Positions 1 to 8,151 of a DNA stretch of 64,000 nucleotides are shown here, piece after piece. The translations under genes and the position numbers were made by a program. The stretch covers positions 1,302,001-1,366,000 of the forward strand of contig CBDCTC010000006.1 in NCBI GenBank assembly GCA_965222125.1, written 5' to 3'. Each line of letters begins with the position of its first letter. Positions within the stretch are counted from its first letter, which is position 1. The stretch is from CAZENU01 sp965222125 (GTDB lineage Bacteria > Chloroflexota > Dehalococcoidia > Lucifugimonadales > CAZENU01). The notes beneath the pieces were generated by a model. The model did not search any database. It worked only from the letters and a program-made list of their open reading frames with translations, and had not been told where the DNA came from.

Positions 1-546
1 GCCTTCGCCGGAACGGGCTGAGTCCGAGCGCCAGTCCTGGGCGTTGGAAGGGACCTCCCAGCCGTGGCGCATGTTGCCCGTCAGGGACTTGATTCGGAGC
101 GTCAGCGGCTCCCCTATCTCCCCGCCGTGCAGCAACTCCCTGGCCCTGGTAAAGAGAGGCGAGAAGCGGTAGTTTTCGATCACGCGAAAGAGCCTGTTCG
201 ATCTGTCGGCGGCCGCCAGCATCGCGTCGGCTTCGGTGACGTTCAGCGCGATGGGCTTCTGCACGGACACGTGCTTGCCCGCTTCGAGAGCGGCGATGCT
301 CATCTCGGCGTGGAGGTGGTGGGGCGTGATGATCTCCACTGCGTCGATGTCTGGGTCCTCGAGCAGACGCCTGTAGTAGTCGTATGTCTTCCCGGCGCCC
401 CACTCGGCGGCCCTGCGCTGCGTGAGAGCCGGGTCGACGTCGCACACGGCGTCAAGGCTGGCCCTTGGGTTGTTCCTGTAACCCTCGTAGTGCATGTCGG
501 CGATTCGGCCAAGGCCGATGAATCCAACTCGGAGCCTGTCGGTCAT
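1..546 (-). CDS. Gfo/Idh/MocA family oxidoreductase, 3' part outside window
   Basis: NAD(P)-dependent sugar or polyol dehydrogenase family. The protein starts at an ATG at 546 and stays open to the window edge, giving about 182 residues. Near the N-terminus is the Rossmann motif GFIGLGRIAD (from about residue 8), then the typical HHLHAE segment and AGKHVSVQKPIALN, where EKP is usual in this family and QKP is found here. The C-terminal substrate domain is missing because the window ends. It diverges from the pxp operon. The substrate cannot be told from the sequence. Two more members of the family lie at 33715-36366. Confidence 0.9.
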   Translation of the reverse strand, partial: MTDRLRVGFIGLGRIADMHYEGYRNNPRASLDAVCDVDPALTQRRAAEWGAGKTYDYYRRLLEDPDIDAVEIITPHHLHAEMSIAALEAGKHVSVQKPIALNVTEADAMLAAADRSNRLFRVIENYRFSPLFTRARELLHGGEIGEPLTLRIKSLTGNMRHGWEVPSNAQDWRSDSARSGEG

Positions 547-643
547 GCGGTCACTCCCTTCTACTCTACGGCTGTCGGCCGGACCCATTGGGGCCACCGA
601 CGGCGCCTCGACCCAAGGGCGAGCTCATCGGCGGCGGGTTTCT

Positions 644-672
644 TTGCCGCCCCTATCGTGGGTAAGTATAAT
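644..672 (+). promoter_or_regulatory. sigma-70 type promoter for the pxp operon
   Basis: TTGCCG at 644-649 and a perfect TATAAT at 667-672 are 17 bp apart, in the gap between the divergent oxidoreductase and pxpA. The start of transcription would be near 679, giving a short leader before the ATG at 721. Seen in sequence; activity is inferred. Confidence 0.6.
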
Positions 673-720
673 GTCCCCACGTCTAGACGCGACACTGTGA
701 CGGACGACAAGGGTGCGCCG

Positions 721-1485
721 ATGACCACCAAGATCGATCTGAACTGCGACATGGGCGAGAGCTTCGGGATGCACAAGATGGGCTTCGACGAGGAGGTTAT
801 CAAGCACGTCAGCTCGGCGAACGTCGCCTGCGGGTTCCACGCCGGCGATCCGACCTGGATGCGCCACACGGTGGCGCTGGCCGAGGCGCACGGCGTCGCC
901 GTCGGCGCCCACCCCAGCTACCCGGACCTTGTCGGGTTCGGACGGCGGAACATGAACCTTTCGCCGGACGAGGTGAAGGCCGACCTGACCTACCAGATCG
1001 GGGCGCTGTCGGCGTTCACGTCGTCGAGGAAGCTCCAGCACGTCAAGCCGCACGGCGCGATGTACAACCAGGCCGTCAACGACGAAGAGCTCGCGCGGGC
1101 CATCTGCGAGGCGGTGACCGAGGCGGACAGCGATCTCGTACTCGTGGCGCTGGCCGGCTCCCGGTGGGTCTCCGTCGCCGAGGAGATGGGGATGCGGGTC
1201 GCCCGCGAGATATTCGCCGACCGCGCGCTGAACCCCGACGGGACGCTCGTGTCGCGCTCGGTCCCAGGGTCGGTCCTGCACGACGTGGACGAGGTCGTGC
1301 AGCGCAGCGTGCGCATGGTCACCGAGGGCGTCGCGACGGCGGTCAACGGCGAGGAGATCGCGGTCGAGGCCGAGAGCCTCTGCGTTCACGGCGATACCCC
1401 CGGCGCGGTCGAGATGGCGTCGAGCCTCCGACGGGAGCTCGAGTCGGCCGGCGTCGAGATCGTCCCGCTGGGCGAGCTGGCATGA
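721..1485 (+). CDS. pxpA: 5-oxoprolinase subunit A (LamB/YcsF family)
   Basis: PxpA works with PxpB and PxpC in ATP-dependent opening of 5-oxoproline (pyroglutamate) to glutamate in the cytoplasm. The 254-residue length fits the family. Signatures are DLNCDMGESFG at the N-terminus, CGFHAGDP near residue 40, and HVKPHGAMYN near residue 107. I chose the ATG at 721 because NCDMGESFG normally lies within the first dozen residues; the frame is open further upstream but that part is unrelated to the family. pxpB follows 50 bp downstream and pxpC overlaps pxpB, so the three subunits form one operon. Confidence 0.93.
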   Translation: MTTKIDLNCDMGESFGMHKMGFDEEVIKHVSSANVACGFHAGDPTWMRHTVALAEAHGVAVGAHPSYPDLVGFGRRNMNLSPDEVKADLTYQIGALSAFTSSRKLQHVKPHGAMYNQAVNDEELARAICEAVTEADSDLVLVALAGSRWVSVAEEMGMRVAREIFADRALNPDGTLVSRSVPGSVLHDVDEVVQRSVRMVTEGVATAVNGEEIAVEAESLCVHGDTPGAVEMASSLRRELESAGVEIVPLGELA

Positions 1486-1535
1486 CCGCGGGGCGAGACG
1501 GCCGCACACACCCCGTCAACCGAGAGCAGGCGTAG

Positions 1536-2231
1536 ATGTACGACGAGCCGAAGTTTCTTCACGCCGGTGACCGCGCGATGGTGGTCGAGCTGGGCGACTC
1601 GATTTCGCCGGAGACCAACCGCCGGGTCCACGGCTTGGTCCGCGCGCTGGAGAGCCGCGCCCTGCCCGGTATAGTCGACCTGGTGCCCACCTACCGATCG
1701 TTGCTGGTGCTGTACAACCCGCTGCTCTCGTCGTTCGAGGGGCTGCGAGAGCTCGTCGCCTCCCTCGATGACGCCGACGCCGACGCCGGTAAGAAGGCTC
1801 CGACCGTCGTGGAGGTGCCGACCGTCTACGGCGGCGAGCACGGCCCCGACCTCGACTTCGTGGCCGAGCACAACGGCCTCTCCCCCGAGGAGGTCGTCGA
1901 GCTCCACTCCGGGACGGACTACCCGGTGTACATGCTCGGCTTCACGCCCGGCTTCCCGTATCTCGGCGGCCTGTCGGAGAAGCTCCACACGCCGCGGCTG
2001 GCCACACCGCGGACCGTAACCCCCGGCGGCTCAGTCGGCATCGCCGAGGGCCAGACCGGCGTCTATCCGGTGCGGAGCCCCGGAGGCTGGCGGATCATCG
2101 GCCGTACGCCGTTGGCGCTGTTCGACGCCGAGCGGGAGCCGCCGTCGCTGCTCGGCGCAGGCGACCTCGTGAGGTTCGTGCCGGTGCCGGCGGACAGCGG
2201 CCACGAGTTCCCGGAAGTGGCCTCCTCATGA
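1536..2231 (+). CDS. pxpB: 5-oxoprolinase subunit B (KipI family)
   Basis: Second subunit of the PxpABC 5-oxoprolinase, of the KipI/allophanate hydrolase subunit 1 family. It has 231 residues. The family features are visible: DRAMVVELGD near the N-terminus, the conserved YMLGFTPGFPYLGGL block around residue 131, and TPGGSVGIAEGQTGVYP followed by SPGGWRIIGRTP. The stop codon overlaps the pxpC start (ATGA, 4 bp), which indicates translational coupling. The three-gene order argues for the oxoprolinase role rather than for KipI as a kinase inhibitor. Confidence 0.93.
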   Translation: MYDEPKFLHAGDRAMVVELGDSISPETNRRVHGLVRALESRALPGIVDLVPTYRSLLVLYNPLLSSFEGLRELVASLDDADADAGKKAPTVVEVPTVYGGEHGPDLDFVAEHNGLSPEEVVELHSGTDYPVYMLGFTPGFPYLGGLSEKLHTPRLATPRTVTPGGSVGIAEGQTGVYPVRSPGGWRIIGRTPLALFDAEREPPSLLGAGDLVRFVPVPADSGHEFPEVASS

Positions 2232-3355
2232 GCAGCCCGACGCTGGAGATACTGTCGCCCGGCCTGCTCACCACCGTGCAGGACAGGGGCCGCTACGGCT
2301 ACCAGCGCTTCGGCGTCCCGGTATCGGGCGCGATGGACGAGTTCGCGCTCCGTGCGGCCAACCTGCTGGTCGGCAACGACCAGGGCGACGCGTGCCTCGA
2401 GATGACGGTGCTCGGCCCGACGGCCCGCTTTCTGCGCGACGTCCGTATTGCCGTCACCGGGGGCGACCTCACCGGAACGCTGAACGGCGCCCCGCTGCCC
2501 CGCTGGCAGCCGGTCGACGTCGCGAAGGACAGCGAGCTGAGCTTCCGAAACATGCAGGACGGCATGCGGGCATACCTGGCGGTCGCGGGCGGCATCGACG
2601 TGCCCGTGGTCATGGGCAGCAGGTCCACCTACCTTCCCTCGGGCATCGGCGGACTCGAAGGCCGCGCTCTCGCCGCGGGCGACGTCGTGTCGGCCCTCCC
2701 GACCGACTCGGACGCGCCGGCGCGCCGTCTTCCCCGGGGCTACGACCCGCCCGTGTACGGCGCACACCACGACGTCCGGGTCGTCATGGGCCCTCAGGCC
2801 GACGCCTTCGGTCAGGACGCCGTCGACGTGCTGCTCGGGTCCACCTTCACGATATCGCTCGACTCGGACCGCATGGGCTACAGGCTGGGGGGCGCGGAGG
2901 TGCGTCACGCCACCGGGCCGGACATCGTCTCGGACGGGAACCCTCCGGGGGCGATACAGGTCCCCGGCAGCGGCGTGCCGACCGTCCTGCTGGCCGACCG
3001 CGGCACGACCGGCGGATACACGAAGATCGCGACGGTGATAGCCGCCGACCTCGGCAAGCTTGCCCAGGCGGTGCCGGCGCAGACCGTGTCGCTGACGGCC
3101 GTCGGCCAGGAGGAGGCCGCGGCCGCCGCCAGGGAACAGGAGTCGGTGCTCGCGGCCATCGCGCTCGGCATCGACGACCGGGTGATCGTCGCCGTGGACG
3201 GCCGGCCCGTGGAGGTGGTCGACGCGGTCGGCGGCGCGTTGACGTCCCCGGGCGCGGTCGAAGGCGGGGCCAGCGTCGTCTCGGCGAGCGTGGAGTCGGA
3301 CGGCCAGACGTTCGAGCTCGACATCGAGGTCGCGCGGCTCCCCTGGTCCGGCTGA
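2228..3355 (+). CDS. pxpC: 5-oxoprolinase subunit C (KipA / biotin-dependent carboxyltransferase-like family)
   Basis: Third subunit of the oxoprolinase, of the KipA/allophanate hydrolase subunit 2 family, 375 residues. Seen: LSPGLLTTVQDRGRYGYQ near residue 10, GVPVSGAMDEFALRAANLLV, and DGNPPGAIQVPGSGVPTV in the C-terminal half, followed by LADRGTTGGYTKIATV. All are family blocks. Its start overlaps the pxpB stop by 4 bp. The C-terminal 50 residues (DDRVIVAVDGRPVEVV onward) are a little longer than in short members and may form an extra beta segment. Confidence 0.93.
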   Translation: MSSPTLEILSPGLLTTVQDRGRYGYQRFGVPVSGAMDEFALRAANLLVGNDQGDACLEMTVLGPTARFLRDVRIAVTGGDLTGTLNGAPLPRWQPVDVAKDSELSFRNMQDGMRAYLAVAGGIDVPVVMGSRSTYLPSGIGGLEGRALAAGDVVSALPTDSDAPARRLPRGYDPPVYGAHHDVRVVMGPQADAFGQDAVDVLLGSTFTISLDSDRMGYRLGGAEVRHATGPDIVSDGNPPGAIQVPGSGVPTVLLADRGTTGGYTKIATVIAADLGKLAQAVPAQTVSLTAVGQEEAAAAAREQESVLAAIALGIDDRVIVAVDGRPVEVVDAVGGALTSPGAVEGGASVVSASVESDGQTFELDIEVARLPWSG

Positions 3356-3379
3356 CGCCCGCCGCACGGAGGGCAAAAG

Positions 3380-3850
3380 ATGACCGCCGAAGTCCGCACG
3401 GGGCAGCCGGAAGACGTTTCGGAGTTGTCTGACGCCCTGGCGCCCGACACTAGCCCGGCCCACACGCGCCAGCGATGGCATGAGCACACCGTGGGCCACC
3501 GCGAGATGCTGGTGGCGAAGCTGGACGGACGGCTCGCGGGCTGCGTCGGCATCAGCGTCAGAGGGGGCCGCCACGATCTGCCCGGATCGCTGCGCCTGCT
3601 GGGCCTGGACGTCGGCCCTTGTTTCCGCCGCAGGGGCGTGGGCACCGCGCTCGTCAGGGGCGTCGAGGACAGGGCCCGGCGCGACGGCCTAGGGCGCGTT
3701 CGCCTCGAGGTGGCAATCGAGAACGACGTCGCCATCGGCCTCTACGAAAAACTCGGCTACCGCCGCGAGGGCGACCCCATAATCAATCGGTGGCTACGCG
3801 CCGACGAAGTGGTGGAAGAGCTGTCGTGGGTCATGGTCCGGCGAATATGA
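3380..3850 (+). CDS. GNAT family N-acetyltransferase
   Basis: Acetyl-CoA-dependent acyltransferase of unknown substrate, 156 residues, one GNAT domain. The acetyl-CoA loop is seen as RRRGVGTALVRGVEDRA around residue 83, and the C-terminal motif B as NDVAIGLYEKLGYRREG around residue 116. A clear ribosome binding site (GGAGGG) lies 7 bases before the ATG. It starts 25 bp after pxpC and on the same strand, so it is probably co-transcribed, though this does not define a substrate. Confidence 0.85.
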   Translation: MTAEVRTGQPEDVSELSDALAPDTSPAHTRQRWHEHTVGHREMLVAKLDGRLAGCVGISVRGGRHDLPGSLRLLGLDVGPCFRRRGVGTALVRGVEDRARRDGLGRVRLEVAIENDVAIGLYEKLGYRREGDPIINRWLRADEVVEELSWVMVRRI

Positions 3851-3875
3851 CCGCGCCCGCCCTGAGCCGCAATCC

Positions 3876-4481
3876 GTGATCGAACTCTACCACGACCTCT
3901 CCGACTGGGTGATCGGCTTCGCCGAGAGCGACTGGGCGATACTTCTGCTGGCTCTCAACTCGTTCGCCGAGGCGATATTCTTCCCCGTGCCGCCGGACCC
4001 GCTGCTCGTAGCCGTCGCGCTCGCGCAGCCGGACATCGCGATCTGGCTGGGGGCGCTGACGGCGGCCGCCTCGGTCGCCGGGGCCGTCGTCAGCCACTGG
4101 CTCGGAACGCGGCTGGGGCGGCCGCTGCTCCTTCGCATGTTCTCGGAGGACCGGGTCGGCTACGTCGAGTCGATGTTCCAACGCTACGGCGTGTGGGCGA
4201 CGCTCGTCGCCGCGTTCACCCCGATCCCGTACAAGGTGTTCGCGATCGCGGCCGGCGCGATGCGGATGGACCTGAAGGGCTTCGTGTTGGCCTCCGCGAT
4301 CGGGCGCGGCGTCAGGTTCGTCGCCCTCGGCGCGCTCGTCATGGTCTTCGGCGAGCCGATCGCCGACCTGGTAGGCTCCAACTTCGAGGCGATCACGCTG
4401 GGGATAGCCGCGCTCGCCCTGGCGACCGCCGTGGGCTGGCTCGTCTGGCGCCGGCGCGGCCGCAGGCTGGCCAAGCGATGA
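3876..4481 (+). CDS. DedA / VTT-domain membrane protein (YqaA-like)
   Basis: Integral membrane protein of 201 residues with a GTG start. Hydrophobic segments lie at about residues 20-38, 47-77, 106-125, 137-160 and 172-190. The sequence NSFAEAIFFPVPPDPLLVA near residue 28 and FTPIPYKVFAIAAGA near residue 113 are typical of the VTT/SNARE-associated family, and the short C-terminal tail is basic (RRRGRRLAKR). Family members are thought to move lipids across membranes or support membrane homeostasis. The last codon and stop overlap the ATG of the next gene (ATGA). Confidence 0.85.
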   Translation: MIELYHDLSDWVIGFAESDWAILLLALNSFAEAIFFPVPPDPLLVAVALAQPDIAIWLGALTAAASVAGAVVSHWLGTRLGRPLLLRMFSEDRVGYVESMFQRYGVWATLVAAFTPIPYKVFAIAAGAMRMDLKGFVLASAIGRGVRFVALGALVMVFGEPIADLVGSNFEAITLGIAALALATAVGWLVWRRRGRRLAKR

Positions 4482-5617
4482 TCGTCGACACACACGCCTA
4501 CTGCTTCCCGCCGCTCGACGCTCCGGGCGGCGGAGAGGAGCGCCTGAGGCGGGCCCAGGTGGCTCACTCGCTGCACCATCAGCCCGCGCTCAGGCTCCGG
4601 GACCGCGCTCCCGCGTCGTCGCACCCGCTGGCGCCGTCCGGCCGCCTCGACGCCTCGGACCTGCCGGACGTCGGCTTCCGCGCCGACCGCGAGGGCGGCA
4701 GGGTGCTCTGGACGCTCGACGGCGACGAGCACACAAAGTACTACTACCCGCCCGCGCTGCGCGACCTCGAATACACTCCCCACCAGCTCGTCAGCGAGAT
4801 GGACTACGCCGGCGTCGACTTCGTGCTGCTGCACACGGACCCGATGCTCGAGCGCGACAGCGCGTTCCAGGCCGAGTGCGTCAGGGCGTACCCGGACCGC
4901 ATTCGCTCTATGGCACTGGTCGACGAGTGGCGCATACCGTCCGAGCCGGACGCCGTCATCGAGGAGCTGACGGAGAACATCAGCAGGCGGGGGCTGCACG
5001 CGATCAAGTTCATGGCGCCCTACGCCTACACCAACGGGCCGCAGCCCTGGGACGACGGCATCTACCGGCCGTTCTGGGAGGCCGCCACCGAGCTCGGCGT
5101 CCCGGTATTCTTCAGTCTCGGCAGCGGCCCGCCGGATACGCGGACGGACAGGCAGTCTGAGCGGGAGCGCTACGTCAACGAGCTGCGCATCCTCGCGCGC
5201 TGGATGGAGCGCTACCCGGACACGCTGTGCAGCGTCACCCACGGTTTCCCGTGGCGCCTGTTCCTGGAGGGCGAACGCATCGTCGTGCCCGAGGACGCTT
5301 GGATACCGTTCCGCAACCCCAACTGCAGCATCGAAGTCTCCTTCCCGGTCCGCATCGGCGACCTGTTCGACTTCCCATACCGGCAGGTTTGGCCTACCCT
5401 TGAGCAGATGGTCGAACGCATCGGCCCGCGGCAGCTTCTCTGGGGCACGGACATGCCGTTCCAGAACCGGTTCTGCACCTACAGGCAGTCGCGGGACTGG
5501 ATCGAGAAGTACTGCGAATTCCTCTCCGAGGACGACCTGCGGCTGATCATGGGCGGTACGGCGGCGCGGGTCCTGGGAATCGAGGGGGTGGCCGATGAGC
5601 ACGCTGGGACGCGATGA
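4478..5617 (+). CDS. amidohydrolase 2 family protein (TIM-barrel metal-dependent hydrolase)
   Basis: A 379-residue protein of the amidohydrolase-2/decarboxylase family (cytoplasmic TIM barrel). Start at 4478 gives MIVDTHAYCFPP, overlapping the stop of the DedA gene by 4 bp. The first metal motif reads D-T-H-A-Y instead of the usual DxHxH, so one histidine is missing. Later family features are present: HAIKFMAPYAY near residue 175, SVTHGFPWR (histidine) near residue 250, and LLWGTDMPF (aspartate) near residue 325. The altered first motif leaves metal content uncertain. The next gene starts inside its 3' end, so it belongs to one translational unit. Confidence 0.85.
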   Translation: MIVDTHAYCFPPLDAPGGGEERLRRAQVAHSLHHQPALRLRDRAPASSHPLAPSGRLDASDLPDVGFRADREGGRVLWTLDGDEHTKYYYPPALRDLEYTPHQLVSEMDYAGVDFVLLHTDPMLERDSAFQAECVRAYPDRIRSMALVDEWRIPSEPDAVIEELTENISRRGLHAIKFMAPYAYTNGPQPWDDGIYRPFWEAATELGVPVFFSLGSGPPDTRTDRQSERERYVNELRILARWMERYPDTLCSVTHGFPWRLFLEGERIVVPEDAWIPFRNPNCSIEVSFPVRIGDLFDFPYRQVWPTLEQMVERIGPRQLLWGTDMPFQNRFCTYRQSRDWIEKYCEFLSEDDLRLIMGGTAARVLGIEGVADEHAGTR

Positions 5618-6338
5618 GATAGCGGACGGCCTGAGGTCGCTCGGCGTCGACGCCGGCGACGTCGTGTTCGTGCACAGCTCGCTCAGCAGCCTGGGACACG
5701 TGGACGGCGGGGCCGAGACCGTCGTCGACGCATTTCTGGACGTGCTGGGCCCCCGCGGCACGCTGGCCGTTCCGACCTTCACGCTGGAGCGCGACCTGGA
5801 GCACGGCCCGATACTCGACCCCGCGCGGGACGAGTCGGGCATGGGCCGGATCACCGAGGCGGTGCGGCTCCGGCCGGGCGCACGGCGGAGCAACCACATC
5901 TTCCACTCCGTCGCCGCCATCGGCGCCGACTCCGACATGACGGACCATCACGGCCCCTCGGCCTGGGCAGCCGACGGGCCCTTCTGGCGACTCCACGAGC
6001 TGGACGGGCGCATCCTGCTGCTGGGGGTGCCGTACCTCCGCTGCACCTACTTCCACATGCTCGAGCAGCTCGTGCAGGTGCCGTACCGGCGCTGGGTCGA
6101 GTTCGAAGCGAGGCTCCTGGAGCCCGACGGCGCGCTGCGGCCGCTGGTGACGCGGTGCTTCGTGCCCGAGGAAGGCTTCGGCGGCAACGACTTCAACAAG
6201 CTCGGCGCCGAGATGGAGGCGCGCGGCCTGGTCAAAGTCGGCGCCGTCGGCAACGCCGTCGCCAGACTGTTCGGCGCCCGCGACGCCGTCCTCACCGCCG
6301 TCGAGCTATACCGCGACGACACGGAGCTGTTCGTCTGA
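5595..6338 (+). CDS. AAC(3)-family N-acetyltransferase
   Basis: Belongs to the aminoglycoside 3-N-acetyltransferase/YokD family, 247 residues. Family signs are VVFVHSSLSSLGHVDGGAET near residue 22, GTLAVPTFTLE near residue 55, and NHIFHSVAAIG near residue 97, followed by LLLGVPYLRCTYFHMLEQL. Such genes in environmental genomes often act on substrates other than antibiotics, so resistance is not claimed. It overlaps the amidohydrolase by 23 bp. Its stop codon (TGA at 6336-6338) lies inside the left end of the GxxExxY element, so the native C-terminus may have been altered by insertion. Confidence 0.85.
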   Translation: MSTLGRDEIADGLRSLGVDAGDVVFVHSSLSSLGHVDGGAETVVDAFLDVLGPRGTLAVPTFTLERDLEHGPILDPARDESGMGRITEAVRLRPGARRSNHIFHSVAAIGADSDMTDHHGPSAWAADGPFWRLHELDGRILLLGVPYLRCTYFHMLEQLVQVPYRRWVEFEARLLEPDGALRPLVTRCFVPEEGFGGNDFNKLGAEMEARGLVKVGAVGNAVARLFGARDAVLTAVELYRDDTELFV

Positions 6339-6361
6339 ACTGGGATTTGGGTGATTTTGAG

Positions 6362-6757
6362 ATGGGGATGATTAAGGGGGAACACAAGCATTCGGAGTTG
6401 ACCGGTAGGGTCATTGGTTGCGCTATGGCGGTTCATTCGGCTTTGGGCAACGGCTTCCAGGAGGTGATCTACCAGCGGGCCCTGGCGATCGAGATGGCCG
6501 ATCAGGGCCTGAGCTTCAGCCGCGAGCATGAGATGCCCATCTTCTACAAGGAGCTGCAAGTTGGCACCAGGCGAGCCGATTTTCTGGTCGCCAACGTTGT
6601 CTCGGTGGAATTGAAAGCGATAATCCAGTTGGAGGACGTCCACCTCGCCCAGGCGATCAACTACCTCGAGGCTTACGACCTCGAGGTGGGACTGCTCATC
6701 AACTTCGGCGCCAGAAGCCTACAGTTCAAACGCGTCACCAACAGGAAGAATGTCTGA
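6362..6757 (+). CDS. GxxExxY protein (PD-(D/E)XK nuclease-like)
   Basis: A 131-residue member of the GxxExxY family (TIGR04256; PDDEXK_3 fold family). The name-giving motif is G31-F-Q-E34-V-I-Y37. The nuclease-like core is seen as R-A-D73 followed by V-E83-L-K85, that is, the D...ExK arrangement, so catalytic residues look intact. Two in-frame ATGs (6362 and 6368) are possible starts; both lie within the element's left arm. The function of the family is not established; a nuclease role is suggested by fold only. Pieces of its start and of its middle (LSFSREH) recur in every unit of the array that follows. Confidence 0.85.
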   Translation: MGMIKGEHKHSELTGRVIGCAMAVHSALGNGFQEVIYQRALAIEMADQGLSFSREHEMPIFYKELQVGTRRADFLVANVVSVELKAIIQLEDVHLAQAINYLEAYDLEVGLLINFGARSLQFKRVTNRKNV

Positions 6758-8103
6758 ACTGTGATTCGTGTGATTCTGGTGATGGGGATGATTAAGGCGG
6801 AGGGCACGTGGCTGAGCTTCAGTCGCGAGCATGGCGGCAAGACCACGCAAAATCATCCCAAATCCTCGCCTCACCACAATATCTGAACTGTGATTCGTGT
6901 GATTCTGGTGATCGGGATGATTAAGGCGGAGGGCACGTGGCTGAGCTTCAGTCGCGAGCATGGCGGCAAGACCACGCGGAATCATCCCAAATCCTCGCCT
7001 CACCACAATATCTGAACTGTGATTCGTGTGATTCTGGTGATCGGGATGATTAAGGCGGAGGGCACGTGGCCGAGCTTCAGTCGCGAGCATGGCAGAAAGA
7101 CCACGCAAAATCATCCCAAATCCTCGCCTCACCAGAATGTCTGAACTGTGATTTGGGTGATTCTGGTGATGGGGATGATTGCCGGCTGAGCTTCAGTCGC
7201 GAGCATGGCGGCAAGACCACGCAAAATCATCCCAAATCCTCGCCTCACCACAATGTCTGAACTGTGATTCGTGTGATTCTGGTGATGGGGATGATTGCCG
7301 GCTGAGCTTCAGTCGCGAGCATGGCGGCAAGACCACGCAAAATCATCCCAAATCCTCGCCTCACCACAATGTCTGAACTGTGATTCGTGTGATTCTGGTG
7401 ATCGGGATGATTGCCGGCCGAGCTTCAGTCGCGAGCATGGCGGCAAGACCACGCGGAATCATCCCAAATCCTCGCCTCACCACAATATCTGAACTGTGAT
7501 TCGTGTGATTCTGGTGATGGGGATGATTGCCGGCCGAGCTTCAGTCGCGAGCATGGCGGCAAGACCACGCAAAATCATCCCAAATCCTCGCCTCACCACA
7601 ATATCTGAACTGTGATTCGTGTGATTCTGGTGATAGGGATGATTGCCGGCCGAGCTTCAGTCGCGAGCATGGCGGCAAGACCACGCGGAATCATCCCAAA
7701 TCCTCGCCTCACCACAATGTCTGAACTGTGATTCGTGTGATTCTGGTGATCGGGATGATTAAGGCGGAGGGCACGTGGCTGAGCTTCAGTCGCGAGCATG
7801 GCGGCAAGACCACGCGGAATCATCCCAAATCCTCGCCTCACCACAATGTCTGAACTGTGATTCGTGTGATTCTGGTGATGGGGATGATTGCCGGCCGAGC
7901 TTCAGTCGCGAGCATGGCGGCAAGACCACGCGGAATCATCCCAAATCCTCGCCTCACCACAATATCTGAACTGTGATTCGTGTGATTCTGGTGATGGGGA
8001 TGATTAAGGCGGAGGGCACGTGGCTGAGCTTCAGTCGCGAGCATGGCGGCAAGACCACGCAAAATCATCCCAATCCGACAATCCCATAAATCACAGTTCA
8101 GAC
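6754..8103 (+). repeat. tandem array of eleven 116/129-bp units derived from the GxxExxY gene
   Basis: Units begin with CTGAACTGTGATT at 6754, 6883, 7012, 7141, 7257, 7373, 7489, 7605, 7721, 7850 and 7966. Units 1-3, 9 and 11 are of the 129-bp type and units 4-8 and 10 of the 116-bp type; the difference is AAGGCGGAGGGCACGTGG versus GCCGG after GATGATT. Each unit contains the start region of the GxxExxY gene, a central CTGAGCTTCAGTCGCGAGCA matching its middle, and an inverted pair GGGATGATT...AATCATCCC that could form a hairpin. The last unit ends in the inverted terminal sequence. Long open frames through the array change frame at 116-bp units and are not credible genes. Confidence 0.9.
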
Positions 8104-8109
8104 AACCGC

Positions 8110-8115
8110 TATACT
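8110..8115 (+). promoter_or_regulatory. possible -10 box upstream of folE
   Basis: TATACT lies immediately outside the right end of the GxxExxY element, about 37 bp before the folE start. The base positions 17 bp upstream (TAAATC, inside the element) are a poor -35 match, so the promoter is only tentative. Confidence 0.3.
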
Positions 8116-8151
8116 AGCGTCGGCAGGCTAAACGACGACGAGGGAGAACCG

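Larger units (their letters stand above)
6333..8103 (+). mobile_element. GxxExxY-type element with inverted ends and amplified internal units
   Basis: The left end GTCTGAACTGGGATT (6333-6347) matches the reverse complement of the right end AATCACAGTTCAGAC (8089-8103) at 14 of 15 positions. Between them are one intact GxxExxY gene and eleven tandem units. The element fills the whole space between the AAC(3)-like gene and folE, and its base composition is clearly lower in GC than the neighbours. That GxxExxY genes are multicopy and flanked by such sequences is my recollection of the family; mobility is inferred from the ends. No transposase is present, so any movement would depend on a factor elsewhere. 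Confidence 0.65.

Noticed and set aside
5595..6338. Clinical-type aminoglycoside resistance gene
   Set aside because: The AAC(3) fold family is clear but includes many environmental members with other substrates; no resistance context is present.
6719..8068. Long open frames on both strands across the repeat array (peptides with repeated HQNHTNHSSD or QSRAWRQDHAKSS)
   Set aside because: They arise from the repeat itself, change frame at the 116-bp units and have no family likeness; only the short frame joined to the GxxExxY start is of interest.
6754..8103. CRISPR array
   Set aside because: Units of 116 or 129 bp are repeated almost whole, with no unique spacers between short repeats, and no cas genes are near.
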